DNA of 10,108 bases. Source: Gemmatimonadota bacterium (GTDB lineage Bacteria > Gemmatimonadota > Gemmatimonadetes > Gemmatimonadales > Gemmatimonadaceae). The notes below the pieces were generated by a model that had not been told where the DNA came from, searched no databases, and saw only the letters and a list, made by a program, of their open reading frames with translations. This document shows, in pieces, positions 1-6,742 of the stretch. Every line of letters starts with the position of its first letter. Position 1 is the stretch's first letter. The translations under genes were made by a program, and so were the position numbers. The stretch spans positions 1 to 10,108 of the forward strand of contig CANJOX010000096.1 of the NCBI GenBank assembly GCA_947475795.1, written 5' to 3'.

Positions 1-213
1 ATCGGCATCTTCTTCGCGGTGCCCCGTGGGCACGATCGGATCGTCCTGTTCGGTAAGATGGCCGCCGGCGGCACCAACCTGCTGCTGGCGCTGCCGCTGG
101 CGCGTCGGTTCGGTGCGTCCGGGATGGCCATGAGCGTCGTGATCGCCGAAGCCGTGGTGGCCACCATGCTGGTGGTGTGGTATTGGCGGCAACGCCGCAG
201 GGGCGCCGCGTGA
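1..213 (+). CDS. C-terminal end of a polysaccharide flippase (Wzx/MOP superfamily), partial at 5' end
   Basis: The reading frame is open from the first base of the window and ends at TGA 211-213, so the start and most of the protein lie upstream. What is visible is about 70 residues: a cytoplasmic-looking loop (PRGHDR), a hydrophobic segment rich in Gly, Leu and Ala with an N-L-x-L-x-L-P-L pattern, a Gly-Ala-Ser-Gly turn, a second hydrophobic segment, and a basic tail (RQRRRGAA). This pattern of a hydrophobic hairpin followed by G-x-x-G-x-A and another helix is usual for the last helices of oligosaccharide flippases that move lipid-linked sugar units across the inner membrane. The glycosyltransferases and methyltransferase downstream support that role. 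Only a fragment is seen, so another multi-helix membrane transporter cannot be excluded. Confidence 0.6.
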   Translation: MGIFFAVPRGHDRIVLFGKMAAGGTNLLLALPLARRFGASGMAMSVVIAEAVVATMLVVWYWRQRRRGAA

Positions 214-258
214 ACCACGGGGCCACCGCTCTCCTCGCTTTTTGAACCGTCTCCCAGC

Positions 259-285
259 CCGGGCGCACACGCCCGGTGTTTATTT
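259..285 (+). terminator. Rho-independent terminator after the flippase gene
   Basis: A perfect 7-bp GC-only stem (CCGGGCG at 259-265, CGCCCGG at 270-276) closes a four-base CACA loop and is followed by the T-rich stretch TGTTTATTT. It lies 45 bases past the flippase stop and ends just before the next start codon at 292. It should separate the flippase transcript from the glycosyltransferase gene, which would then need its own promoter or read-through. Confidence 0.6.
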
Positions 286-291
286 CGTCGC

Positions 292-1356
292 ATGTCCGAG
301 TCCCCCCACATCGTCGTCGTCAAGCTGGCCGCGCTGGGTGATGTGGTCATGTCGTCCACGCTGGTGGACGCCATCCGCTCCCGGTGGCCGAACGCACACC
401 TCACGTGGGTGACGGGAGAGGCGTTCGCGCCGCTGGTGACGCGGTTGTCGGGCATCGATCGCGTCGTGCCCGTGAACACGACGCAGCTGCTGCGCGGCGG
501 ATGGGGCGCGCGGGCGTACGCCGTGCAGGCGGTGTGGCGACGGCTGCACGGGCCGGTATACGACCTCGGCGTGGTCGCGCACACCGACGCGCGGTACGAC
601 GCCTTGCTGTGGGGGGTGCGGGTGCGCGAGCGACGGGCGTTGCGGAATGGGCGTGGCCCCGGCCTGTGGGGGGCGCTGGGCGCGCGCGACGACCGGCCAC
701 GCGCGCCCCGCCCCGGCCAGTGGATGGGCGCCGACTACGCCCGGTTGGTCTTGCCCGACGACGTTGACGACGCCGACGGATCGTCGCCCCATCTGGCGCG
801 CCTGACGCTCGAGCCCGGGCTGGTGGACGCGGCCAGCGATGCGGCTGGTGCCGTTGTCCTGGCGCCCGGCGGCGCCCGCAACGTGCTGCGCGACGACCCG
901 CTGCGCCGCTGGCCGATCGCCCATTGGATCACGCTCGCGCGGGCGTTGCGCGACGGCGGGCACCGGGTGCTCCTCGTTGGCGCCGCGGAGGATCGGCCAG
1001 AGAGTGAGGCGATCATGACGGCGGTGCCCGGCGTGGAGACCGCGGTCGGACGGACGTCGCTGCTGCAGCTGGTGGCGCTGCTCACGCGCGCGCGTTTGCT
1101 GGTGAGTCATGACTCCGGCACGCTGCATCTCGCGATGCTGACGCGTACCCCGGCCGTGGCGCTCTTTGGTCCCACGGCGCCGGCGGAGCGCGTCCCCGCC
1201 GGCATGCCGGTCGTGGTTGCGAGTGCCGCCGCCGGATTGCCCTGTGCGCCGTGCTATGACGGGCGCGCGTATGCCCCTTGCGCGTTGAACCGGTGTTTGA
1301 CGGAGCTGTCGCCGGCGCGGGTGCTCGTGATGGTGGACGAGCTCCTGCGCGCGTAG
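292..1356 (+). CDS. Glycosyltransferase family 9 (ADP-heptose:LPS heptosyltransferase-like)
   Basis: A 354-residue protein of the usual GT9 length. It has two Rossmann-like halves of the GT-B fold. The N-terminal half opens with a beta strand and the GT9 glycine turn (KLAALGDVVMSSTLVDAIR, about residues 11-29) and then NAHLTWVTGE. The C-terminal half carries VLAPGG (189-194), RRWPIAHW (205-212), the donor-site stretch LVSHDSGTLHLA (270-281) and ALFGPTAPAER (290-300). Near the end is a four-cysteine motif (C318, C321, C330, C335) common in this family. GT9 enzymes transfer heptose from an ADP-sugar onto lipid A-core or another surface glycan at the inner face of the inner membrane. The exact donor and acceptor cannot be read from sequence. 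Start is ATG 292; no clear Shine-Dalgarno precedes it. No heptose-synthesis genes are in view. Confidence 0.87.
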   Translation: MSESPHIVVVKLAALGDVVMSSTLVDAIRSRWPNAHLTWVTGEAFAPLVTRLSGIDRVVPVNTTQLLRGGWGARAYAVQAVWRRLHGPVYDLGVVAHTDARYDALLWGVRVRERRALRNGRGPGLWGALGARDDRPRAPRPGQWMGADYARLVLPDDVDDADGSSPHLARLTLEPGLVDAASDAAGAVVLAPGGARNVLRDDPLRRWPIAHWITLARALRDGGHRVLLVGAAEDRPESEAIMTAVPGVETAVGRTSLLQLVALLTRARLLVSHDSGTLHLAMLTRTPAVALFGPTAPAERVPAGMPVVVASAAAGLPCAPCYDGRAYAPCALNRCLTELSPARVLVMVDELLRA

Positions 1357-1452
1357 CTTTGCCGACATGATGAACGTTTCTGCTCGCGACCGCGTGCATT
1401 TCGGTCGGGGAGTTGGCGGCCGTGCCGGGGTGCGCCCTGCGGTTGCCGGTGC

Positions 1453-1478
1453 GGGTACACGGTGTGGGTACACGGTGT
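1453..1478 (+). repeat. Perfect tandem 13-bp direct repeat upstream of the methyltransferase
   Basis: GGGTACACGGTGT occurs twice back to back (1453-1465 and 1466-1478) with no mismatch, 16 bases before the methyltransferase ATG at 1495. Each unit contains the GTAC palindrome. It lies in the 138-base gap after the GT9 gene. It could be a regulator site or a slippage product; the sequence alone does not decide. Confidence 0.55.
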
Positions 1479-1482
1479 GGCT

Positions 1483-1486
1483 GAGG
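1483..1486 (+). promoter_or_regulatory. Shine-Dalgarno GAGG that decides the methyltransferase start
   Basis: GAGG at 1483-1486 sits 8 bases before ATG 1495, a normal spacing. The frame is also open from a GTG at 1462, but that GTG lies inside the tandem repeat and has no ribosome site, so ATG 1495 is preferred. Confidence 0.5.
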
Positions 1487-1494
1487 CACCACCG

Positions 1495-2364
1495 ATGACC
1501 GACCCGTCGGCTCCGCTGCACGACGGTCCATCGTCCCGCCGTTGCTACGACAGCGCGCCGTACCTGTCGATCAAGCACGCGAACTATTTCGCCATCTACG
1601 ATGAGCTGCTGACCCGGTACCGTGGACGCCCCGTCACGTTCGTCGAGATCGGCGTCCTGAACGGCGGGTCGCTGCATCTGTGGCGACAGTTTCTGGGCAA
1701 CGACGCGCGCATCATCGGCGTCGACCTCAATCCCGCCGCGCAGCGGTGGACGGCGGATGGTTTCGAGATTGTCATTGGCGATCAGGGCGACCCCGCGTTC
1801 TGGGCACAGTTTTTCGCTAACGTGGGACCGGTCGATGTCGTCCTCGATGACGGGGGACACACCAATCGCCAGCAGGTGATGACGACGCTCGCGTGCCTGC
1901 CGCACGTGCGTGACGGTGGCATGCTGATCGTGGAGGATGTGCATGCGAGTTACCTCCCCGAATTCGGCAATCCGTCGCGGTACTCGTTCATGCGGTTCGT
2001 CGCGCACGTCGCCGACGTCCTCAATACGCGCTTTCCGGGGGTCGCGGCTCCGGCATCGGCAACGGGCCGGATGCTGCGCGACACCGTGTACGCCATGGTC
2101 TGCTACGAGTCCATCGTGTCCTTCCGGGTGGACCGCGCACGATGTGTCATCAACGCGCCGGCGACTAACGGCGCCCAGAGCTTCGAGGCGGCGGATTACC
2201 GGCTCAAGGACGAGCGCAGCGCGCGCTGGCGCCGTCTGGCCGGTGACGGCAGTGTGCTGCGAGGCCTGCCGCTCCTCGGCGCGCTGATCCGATGGATGGC
2301 ACCGCGCGTGCATGTGTGGCGACAGCGGCGGGAGTCTGCGGCATTGGCCGAATACTTCCGCTAA
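1495..2364 (+). CDS. SAM-dependent class I methyltransferase, CmcI/MycE-like (sugar O-methyltransferase type)
   Basis: A 289-residue cytosolic enzyme. The family pattern starts at SIKHANYF (25-32), followed by SAM-binding motif I, FVEIGVLNGGSL (49-60). Then come GVDLNP (75-80, acidic residue for the ribose hydroxyls), IGDQGDPAFW (94-103), LDDGGH (117-122) and IVEDVH (145-150). The acidic and His residues in the last two motifs match the metal and acceptor site of the MycE/TylE sugar O-methyltransferases and the related CmcI fold. It most likely methylates a hydroxyl on a sugar of the surface glycan, fitting the GT9 and GT2 neighbours; this is an inference. The C-terminal part (from about 225) is basic and less conserved. 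The gene converges on the GT2 gene and their ends overlap by 4 bp. Confidence 0.82.
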   Translation: MTDPSAPLHDGPSSRRCYDSAPYLSIKHANYFAIYDELLTRYRGRPVTFVEIGVLNGGSLHLWRQFLGNDARIIGVDLNPAAQRWTADGFEIVIGDQGDPAFWAQFFANVGPVDVVLDDGGHTNRQQVMTTLACLPHVRDGGMLIVEDVHASYLPEFGNPSRYSFMRFVAHVADVLNTRFPGVAAPASATGRMLRDTVYAMVCYESIVSFRVDRARCVINAPATNGAQSFEAADYRLKDERSARWRRLAGDGSVLRGLPLLGALIRWMAPRVHVWRQRRESAALAEYFR

Positions 2365-3263
2365 GCGAACGCCCGCGGATCGTCGGGACGTGGGAGGCGG
2401 CTGGTCGCACCGCGCCAGATGGCGAGCGCGCGGGCACCGTCGCCCCGCAGCAGATAGCGGGCGCCCAGCAGGACGCGGGTGGGGTAGTACCACGCCACGA
2501 ACGTCGCGCGAGCGAATCCGCGCAGGTGAAGCTGCGCCAGCAGACGCCGGTTGCGGTCGCGCTGCACCATGGCCCACGGTGATGGCGGGGGCTCGGGGAA
2601 GGGCAGGTGATGCGCGGCCACCGCCGTTGGCACCCAGGCCGTTTCCCATGCACCCGCCGCGAGGCGTAGCGACAGCTCGGTGTCCTCGGCGTAGCAGAAA
2701 AACGCCTCCTGCAGTCCGCCCACGGCGCGGATGGCGGTACTGCGCAGCAGCATCACGCAGCCATTCAGCGCGGTCACGGGAACCGCCGGCGGCTGCGGTC
2801 GCGCACGGATCACGTCCAGCCGTGCCCCCGCGTGGCGGTGCACGCCCCCCGCTTTGTGGGCGATGAAGTCGCCCCCGCCCCACCACACGCGATCCTGATG
2901 CGGTGGGCCATGCGTGACCGTCGGCGCGCATCCCCCCAGCGTTGGGTGGGCGTCCATGGCGGCACGGAGCGCCCGGAGGCAACCCGGCATCAGTTCGGCG
3001 TCGTCATTCACCAGCAGGACGGCGTCCGCTCCCTGCTGCAGCGCCCACGCGATCGCGCGCTGATTCCCCCCGGCGTACCCGTAGTTGGCGCCGGTCTGCA
3101 GGAACGGCACCTCGGGGAAACGCTGCTGCAGGCGCGCGCCGCTGCCGTCGGGCGATGCGTTGTCCACGATCAGGACGGTGACCCCCGGCTCATGCTGCGC
3201 GAACAGCGAGGCCACCGCGCGCGCCGTGTCGTCCTCCGCGCACCAGTTGAGGACGACCGCCAC
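2361..3263 (-). CDS. Glycosyltransferase family 2 (rhamnosyltransferase-like)
   Basis: A 300-residue GT-A fold enzyme that transfers a sugar from a nucleotide donor to a growing surface glycan at the cytoplasmic face. Visible motifs are the first beta strand AVVLNW at the very N-terminus, IVDNASPDGS (32-41) for nucleotide binding, NYGYAGGNQRAI (60-71), the DXD-type metal motif VNDDAELMPG (85-94), and the catalytic acidic pair in YAEDTELSLR (191-200). The tail is amphipathic (YYPTRVLLGARYLL) and may touch the membrane. The start is GTG at 3263-3261. It is the only standard start between the domain and the upstream in-frame stop near 3354, but it places the first strand unusually close to the N-terminus and has no clear ribosome site. 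It is transcribed against the methyltransferase and divergently from soxC. Confidence 0.85.
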   Translation of the reverse strand: MAVVLNWCAEDDTARAVASLFAQHEPGVTVLIVDNASPDGSGARLQQRFPEVPFLQTGANYGYAGGNQRAIAWALQQGADAVLLVNDDAELMPGCLRALRAAMDAHPTLGGCAPTVTHGPPHQDRVWWGGGDFIAHKAGGVHRHAGARLDVIRARPQPPAVPVTALNGCVMLLRSTAIRAVGGLQEAFFCYAEDTELSLRLAAGAWETAWVPTAVAAHHLPFPEPPPSPWAMVQRDRNRRLLAQLHLRGFARATFVAWYYPTRVLLGARYLLRGDGARALAIWRGATSRLPRPDDPRAFA

Positions 3264-3369
3264 GAGCGAGCGGAGGACGGTGGTGTCGGTCGTCGGTGAG
3301 ATCAGGGACTCTGGGCTGAAGAGCGACGGCGGGCGTGTGACGACCCAGTCCGCTCATATTGGAGCACGC

Positions 3370-3410
3370 GGTGTGGCCCGTCCAGAGCCCGTGTCCGGTG
3401 GTCCCACACC
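3370..3410 (+). repeat. Inverted repeat with 27-base spacer upstream of soxC
   Basis: GGTGTGG (3370-3376) is repeated in reverse complement as CCACACC (3404-3410). The right arm ends about 39 bases before the soxC promoter element. It could be a regulator site upstream of the promoter; seven bases of GC-rich inverted repeat can also arise by chance. Confidence 0.25.
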
Positions 3411-3448
3411 CCATTTCACCACATCACGCAGCCGGAATGCGGATTGGG

Positions 3449-3457
3449 TGGTACTTT
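3449..3457 (+). promoter_or_regulatory. Extended -10 promoter of soxC, probably leaderless
   Basis: TG at 3449-3450, one base, then TACTTT at 3452-3457 forms an extended -10 element of the TGnTAnnnT kind. It is one of few AT-rich patches in the region. Six bases separate it from the ATG at 3464, so transcription would start on or next to the start codon, giving a leaderless mRNA. This fits the lack of any Shine-Dalgarno before that ATG. No -35 hexamer is visible at 16-18 bp, as is allowed for extended -10 promoters. Confidence 0.45.
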
Positions 3458-3463
3458 AGCCCG

Positions 3464-4732
3464 ATGACCGACCTCTCCCGCCGTGACCTGATCGCCGGTG
3501 CCGCCGGATTCATCGGTGGCGCCGCCCTCGCTGGACTCCCGCTCGCGGTCGAAGGACAGCGAGCCGCCGCTGCGGCCACGCCGCCCGTCGAGCCGGCCCC
3601 GCGCCCCGTGGCCCCGCTCGACGCCACCACCATGCCCGGCGCGCCGACATCGGCGCTCGGTGAGCGTTCGGCGTACTACGCGCCGGGGCGCATTCCGGTG
3701 GGAACGCCGGTGGGCAGTTCGCGCACGCCGTTGCAGGATCTCACCGGCACGATCACGCCGTCGGATCTGCACTTCGAGCGCCATCACGCGGGCGTGCCGA
3801 TGCTCGACCCCGAGCGGCACACGCTCACGATTCACGGGCTCGTGGATCGCCCGATGAGTTTCACCGTCGAGGACATCAAGCGCTTCCCGCAGATTACGCG
3901 CACGTATTTCATCGAGTGCTCGGGGAACGGCGCGGCGGGCTATCGCGATCCCAAGCCCGACATCACACCACAGCCGTTGGCGGGACTGTTCAGCACGTCG
4001 GAGTGGACCGGCGTTCCGCTGGCCACGCTGTTCCGTGAAGTCGGCGTGAAGCCCGACGCCACATGGTTTCTCGCGGAGGGGGGCGACGCCTGCAAGCTGG
4101 CGCGCTCGATTCCCATCGCGAAGGCGTGGGACGACGCCATGATCGTGTGGGCGCAGAATGGTGAGCCGCTGCGCCCCGGTCAGGGCTATCCCATGCGCCT
4201 GCTGCTCCCCGGCTTCGAGGGGAACAGCAATGTGAAGTGGCTGCGCCGTCTCGAGCTGGGCACGAAGCCGTGGATGACGCGCTGGGAAACATCGAAGTAC
4301 ACCGACCCGCTGCCCGACGGCACGGCCCGCATCTTCACGTTCGAAATCGATGCGAAGTCGGTGATCACGTCGCCCTGCTATCCGCAGACCATCGCGGCCA
4401 AGGGATGGCGCAGCGTGAATGGACTGGCGTGGAGCGGCCGCGGGCGGATCACGCGAGTCGAGGTGAGTCTCGACGGCGGTGGCACGTGGCACGACGCCGA
4501 GCTGCTGAACACGCCGCAGCCCAAGTCGACGGTGCGCTTCCAGTACATGTGGAATTGGCAGGGAGAAGAGGCCGTCCTGCTGAGCCGTGCCTCCGACGAT
4601 GCCGGCTACGTGCAACCCACGCGCACGGCGATGATCGCCGAGCGCGGACTGTACACCGACTATCACTACAATCAGATCATCGGGTGGAAGGTCGATCGTA
4701 GCGGTGCCGTCACGTTCCACGGGGAGACCTGA
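3464..4732 (+). CDS. soxC: Sulfite dehydrogenase molybdenum subunit, SoxC family
   Basis: A 422-residue Tat-exported periplasmic enzyme of the sulfite oxidase family, close to normal SoxC length. A twin-arginine signal (SRRDLIAGAAGF, RR at 6-7) is followed by a hydrophobic stretch and an Ala/Pro-rich linker. The molybdopterin domain includes YFIECSGN (148-155), with Cys152 as the expected Mo ligand, then GGDACKLARSIPI (206-218), RPGQGYPMRLLLPGFEGN (237-254) and VKWLRRLELG (257-266). The stretch MTRWETSKYTDPLPDG (271-286) is typical of SoxC rather than of YedY or plant sulfite oxidase. A C-terminal dimerisation domain follows (SLDGGGTW, 335-342). SoxC with SoxD oxidises sulfite or protein-bound sulfane sulfur and hands electrons to cytochrome c. 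An upstream in-frame TTG at 3359 would bury the Tat motif, so ATG 3464 is chosen. It is the first gene of the proposed operon. Confidence 0.9.
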   Translation: MTDLSRRDLIAGAAGFIGGAALAGLPLAVEGQRAAAAATPPVEPAPRPVAPLDATTMPGAPTSALGERSAYYAPGRIPVGTPVGSSRTPLQDLTGTITPSDLHFERHHAGVPMLDPERHTLTIHGLVDRPMSFTVEDIKRFPQITRTYFIECSGNGAAGYRDPKPDITPQPLAGLFSTSEWTGVPLATLFREVGVKPDATWFLAEGGDACKLARSIPIAKAWDDAMIVWAQNGEPLRPGQGYPMRLLLPGFEGNSNVKWLRRLELGTKPWMTRWETSKYTDPLPDGTARIFTFEIDAKSVITSPCYPQTIAAKGWRSVNGLAWSGRGRITRVEVSLDGGGTWHDAELLNTPQPKSTVRFQYMWNWQGEEAVLLSRASDDAGYVQPTRTAMIAERGLYTDYHYNQIIGWKVDRSGAVTFHGET

Positions 4733-4734
4733 AC

Positions 4735-5394
4735 ATGCGCATGCGATCCGTGGGAATCGGAACCATGATGTGGGGTGGCGCGGTCGTTGCGCTTGCGGCC
4801 TGCAGCGGCGGTAACGCGCCGAAGGATGCGACGAACGCGTCGTTCGCCGGCTACGACGCCGGCGCCGTGCCCGGCGGCCCCGGTGCGACGCAGCACTTCG
4901 CGCTCGGGCGCGCCGCCGATGACTCGGCCGTGGCCGCCATGAACAAGGACGTCGGATCGGACGGCCTCGAGTTGCCCGCCGGACACGGCAGCGTGGCCGA
5001 AGGCGCCGTGGTGTATGCGGCGCAGTGCGCCGCCTGTCACGGCGCGAAGGGAGAAGGGCTGCCCAGCTTCCCGCGGTTGGTGGGGCGTGACTCCGCGGCC
5101 TCGGCCGCCGCGCCGGAGTTTCAGTTCGCCACGTCGGCGAAAACGAAAACCATCGGCAACTACTGGCCGCACGCCACCACGGTGTTCGATTACATCAAGC
5201 GCGCGATGCCGCTCGCGGCACCGGGATCGATGACGGATGATCAGGTGTATGCAGTCACGGCCTATCTGCTCGCCGCCAACCAGGTGATCGCGGATACCGT
5301 GACGCTCGACGCCGCCACCTTGCGCGCCGTGCGTATGCCGGCCCGCGACAAGTTCGTGCCCGACAACCGCTCACCCAACGCCGCCATCAAGTAG
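4735..5394 (+). CDS. SoxD-like monoheme cytochrome c lipoprotein
   Basis: A 219-residue exported cytochrome, starting 2 bases after the soxC stop with GGGGAG (4721-4726) as ribosome site. The N-terminus is a lipoprotein signal: basic residues, a hydrophobic run, then the lipobox L-A-A-C with Cys23 as the lipidated residue. The stretch LPAGHGSVAEGAVVYAAQCAACHG (80-103 region) holds the single heme motif C98-A-A-C101-H102. YWPHATTVFDYIKRAMPLAAPGS (about 143-165) supplies the likely axial Met158, and AVTAYLLAANQVI forms the last helix. These blocks match SoxD and sulfite:cytochrome c oxidoreductase cytochrome subunits as I know them. Classic SoxD has two hemes; only one is present here. It should accept electrons from the SoxC molybdenum site and be tethered to a membrane in the periplasm. 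There is no Asp at +2 of the mature lipoprotein, so an outer-membrane location is possible. Confidence 0.85.
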   Translation: MRMRSVGIGTMMWGGAVVALAACSGGNAPKDATNASFAGYDAGAVPGGPGATQHFALGRAADDSAVAAMNKDVGSDGLELPAGHGSVAEGAVVYAAQCAACHGAKGEGLPSFPRLVGRDSAASAAAPEFQFATSAKTKTIGNYWPHATTVFDYIKRAMPLAAPGSMTDDQVYAVTAYLLAANQVIADTVTLDAATLRAVRMPARDKFVPDNRSPNAAIK

Positions 5395-6701
5395 TGACGC
5401 ATCGACCGAAGCCCGCGCTGTCCGCTGCCGTTGCGCATCATCGGCGGGGGATCGCGCTGCGCTTCGTACAGATGCGGCTGGCGGGCGCCGGCGCGCTGAC
5501 GGCGGTGCTGGCGGTGCTGGGTCCCGGGTTGCTGGCAGGACTGTCGGACGACGATCCCGCGGGAATCACGACGTACTCGATTCTTGGCACCGAGCACGGC
5601 TATCGCCTGCTCTGGATCATTCCGGCGTCGACCGTGCTGCTGGTGCAGTTCCATCTCATCGCGGTGCGGATCGGCGCCGCCACCGGTAAGGGGTTCGTGG
5701 CGCTGATCCGCGAGCGATGGGGGCGCACCGCCGGCTATCTGGCGGTGCTGGGATTGCTGTTCGCCAACTTCGGGACGATCTGCGCCGAGTATGCGGGCGT
5801 TGCGGCGGCGGGGTCGCTGGTGGGGATGCCGGCGTGGTTGAGCGCGGTGCTGGCGGGCGTGCTGATTTCTCTCGTCGTCGTGCTGGGTTCGTTCCACCAC
5901 GTGGAGCGCGTGCTGCTGGTGATTTCGTCCACGCTGGCGTTGTACATCGTGGACGGCATTATGGCCGGCCCTGTGTGGTCGGCGGTGTGGAGCGGCGCCG
6001 TCGTGCCGCGCATGCCGCTCGAGCGCGCCGGGTGGATCGCGCTGGCGGCCTCGCTCGGCACCACGCTCGCGCCGTGGGGGCTCGCGTTCATTCAGTCGTA
6101 CGCCGTGGACAAGAAGATCACGCTCGACACGCTGCGCTGGGCGCGCGTGGACGTGGTGTTCGGTTCGATTCTGACCGGTGTGGTCGGGCTCGCGATCGCG
6201 GTGGCGTGTGCCGCCACGCTGCATCAGGCGGGTGTGCACATCGAAAACGCCGGCGATGCGGCGGCCGCGCTGCGCCCGCTGGCCGGTGCGTTCGCGACGG
6301 TGCTGTTCGGGGCCGGGCTGCTAGGGGCGTCGCTGCTGGCGGCGGCCATCGTACCGATTGCCACGGCGTATTCGATCGCCGAAGGCGTGGGGGAGCCCGC
6401 CTCGCTCGATCTCGATGCCAAGCACTTCCAGTGGTTTTACGCGGCGTTCGTGGGGCTGACCGTGGCGGGGGTCAGTGTCGTCGCACTGCCCGGGCTGCCG
6501 CTCATTCCGTTGATCTACAGCAGTCAGGTCGTGAACGCCGTCGTGCTCCCGTTCCACCTCGTGGCGCTGCTGCTGCTGGCGGGGAACGCCGACATCATGG
6601 GCGCGGCCCGCTCGTCGCCGGCGTCGCAGCTGGCGGGGTGGGGCAGCCTCGTGCTCGTGCTGGCCTGCCTCGGCGCGCTGGCGTGGAGCTGGATGTCCTG
6701 A
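5394..6701 (+). CDS. NRAMP-family (SLC11-like) membrane transporter with altered metal-site motifs
   Basis: A 435-residue inner-membrane protein with about eleven hydrophobic segments and the NRAMP layout. Helix 1 reads GPGLLAGLSDDDPAGITTYS (43-62), where classical members have D-P-G-N; here it is D54-P55-A56-G57. Helix 6 reads LGTTLAPWGLAFIQSYAVDKK (221-241), where classical members have M-P-H; here it is A226-P227-W228. The Asp is kept, but the usual Asn, Met and His are gone. Classical NRAMPs take up Mn2+ or Fe2+ with protons, so the substrate here is uncertain and mntH is not a safe name. The GTG start at 5394 shares its G with the stop codon of the cytochrome (TAGTGA), which points to translational coupling with the sox genes. 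No good Shine-Dalgarno is seen. An ATG at 5472 is an alternative start that still precedes helix 1. Confidence 0.85.
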   Translation: MTHRPKPALSAAVAHHRRGIALRFVQMRLAGAGALTAVLAVLGPGLLAGLSDDDPAGITTYSILGTEHGYRLLWIIPASTVLLVQFHLIAVRIGAATGKGFVALIRERWGRTAGYLAVLGLLFANFGTICAEYAGVAAAGSLVGMPAWLSAVLAGVLISLVVVLGSFHHVERVLLVISSTLALYIVDGIMAGPVWSAVWSGAVVPRMPLERAGWIALAASLGTTLAPWGLAFIQSYAVDKKITLDTLRWARVDVVFGSILTGVVGLAIAVACAATLHQAGVHIENAGDAAAALRPLAGAFATVLFGAGLLGASLLAAAIVPIATAYSIAEGVGEPASLDLDAKHFQWFYAAFVGLTVAGVSVVALPGLPLIPLIYSSQVVNAVVLPFHLVALLLLAGNADIMGAARSSPASQLAGWGSLVLVLACLGALAWSWMS

Positions 6702-6742
6702 CGTGCTGCGTTGTCAGGTGATCTTTCCCGTGTGGAGGACCG

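Larger units (their letters stand above)
3264..3463. other. 200-base divergent intergenic region between the GT2 gene and soxC
   Basis: This gap must hold the start signals for both the leftward glycosyltransferase and the rightward sox genes. On the plus strand there is an extended -10 element directly before soxC and a 7-bp inverted repeat. I see no convincing promoter for the leftward gene. The left half is open in the GT2 frame back to about 3354, but without a standard start codon upstream of the GTG. Confidence 0.5.

Noticed and set aside
280..2982. 900-codon open frame on the minus strand across the glycan genes
   Set aside because: It lies opposite three genes with clear family motifs, its translation is Arg/Pro/His/Gly-rich with no domain, and long antisense frames are expected where third codon positions are nearly all G or C.
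3190..3414. 74-codon minus-strand frame with an ATG, overlapping the GT2 start
   Set aside because: Most of it overlaps the GT2 N-terminus in another frame, and it has no motif. It is not in the same frame, so it cannot extend the glycosyltransferase without a frameshift.
3416..4720. 434-codon minus-strand frame opposite soxC
   Set aside because: It is the antisense shadow of a gene with unmistakable SoxC motifs, has low-complexity Arg-rich composition and no recognisable domain.
5262..6239. 325-codon minus-strand frame opposite the transporter
   Set aside because: The product is His/Arg/Gln-rich low complexity and mirrors the hydrophobic codons of the NRAMP gene.
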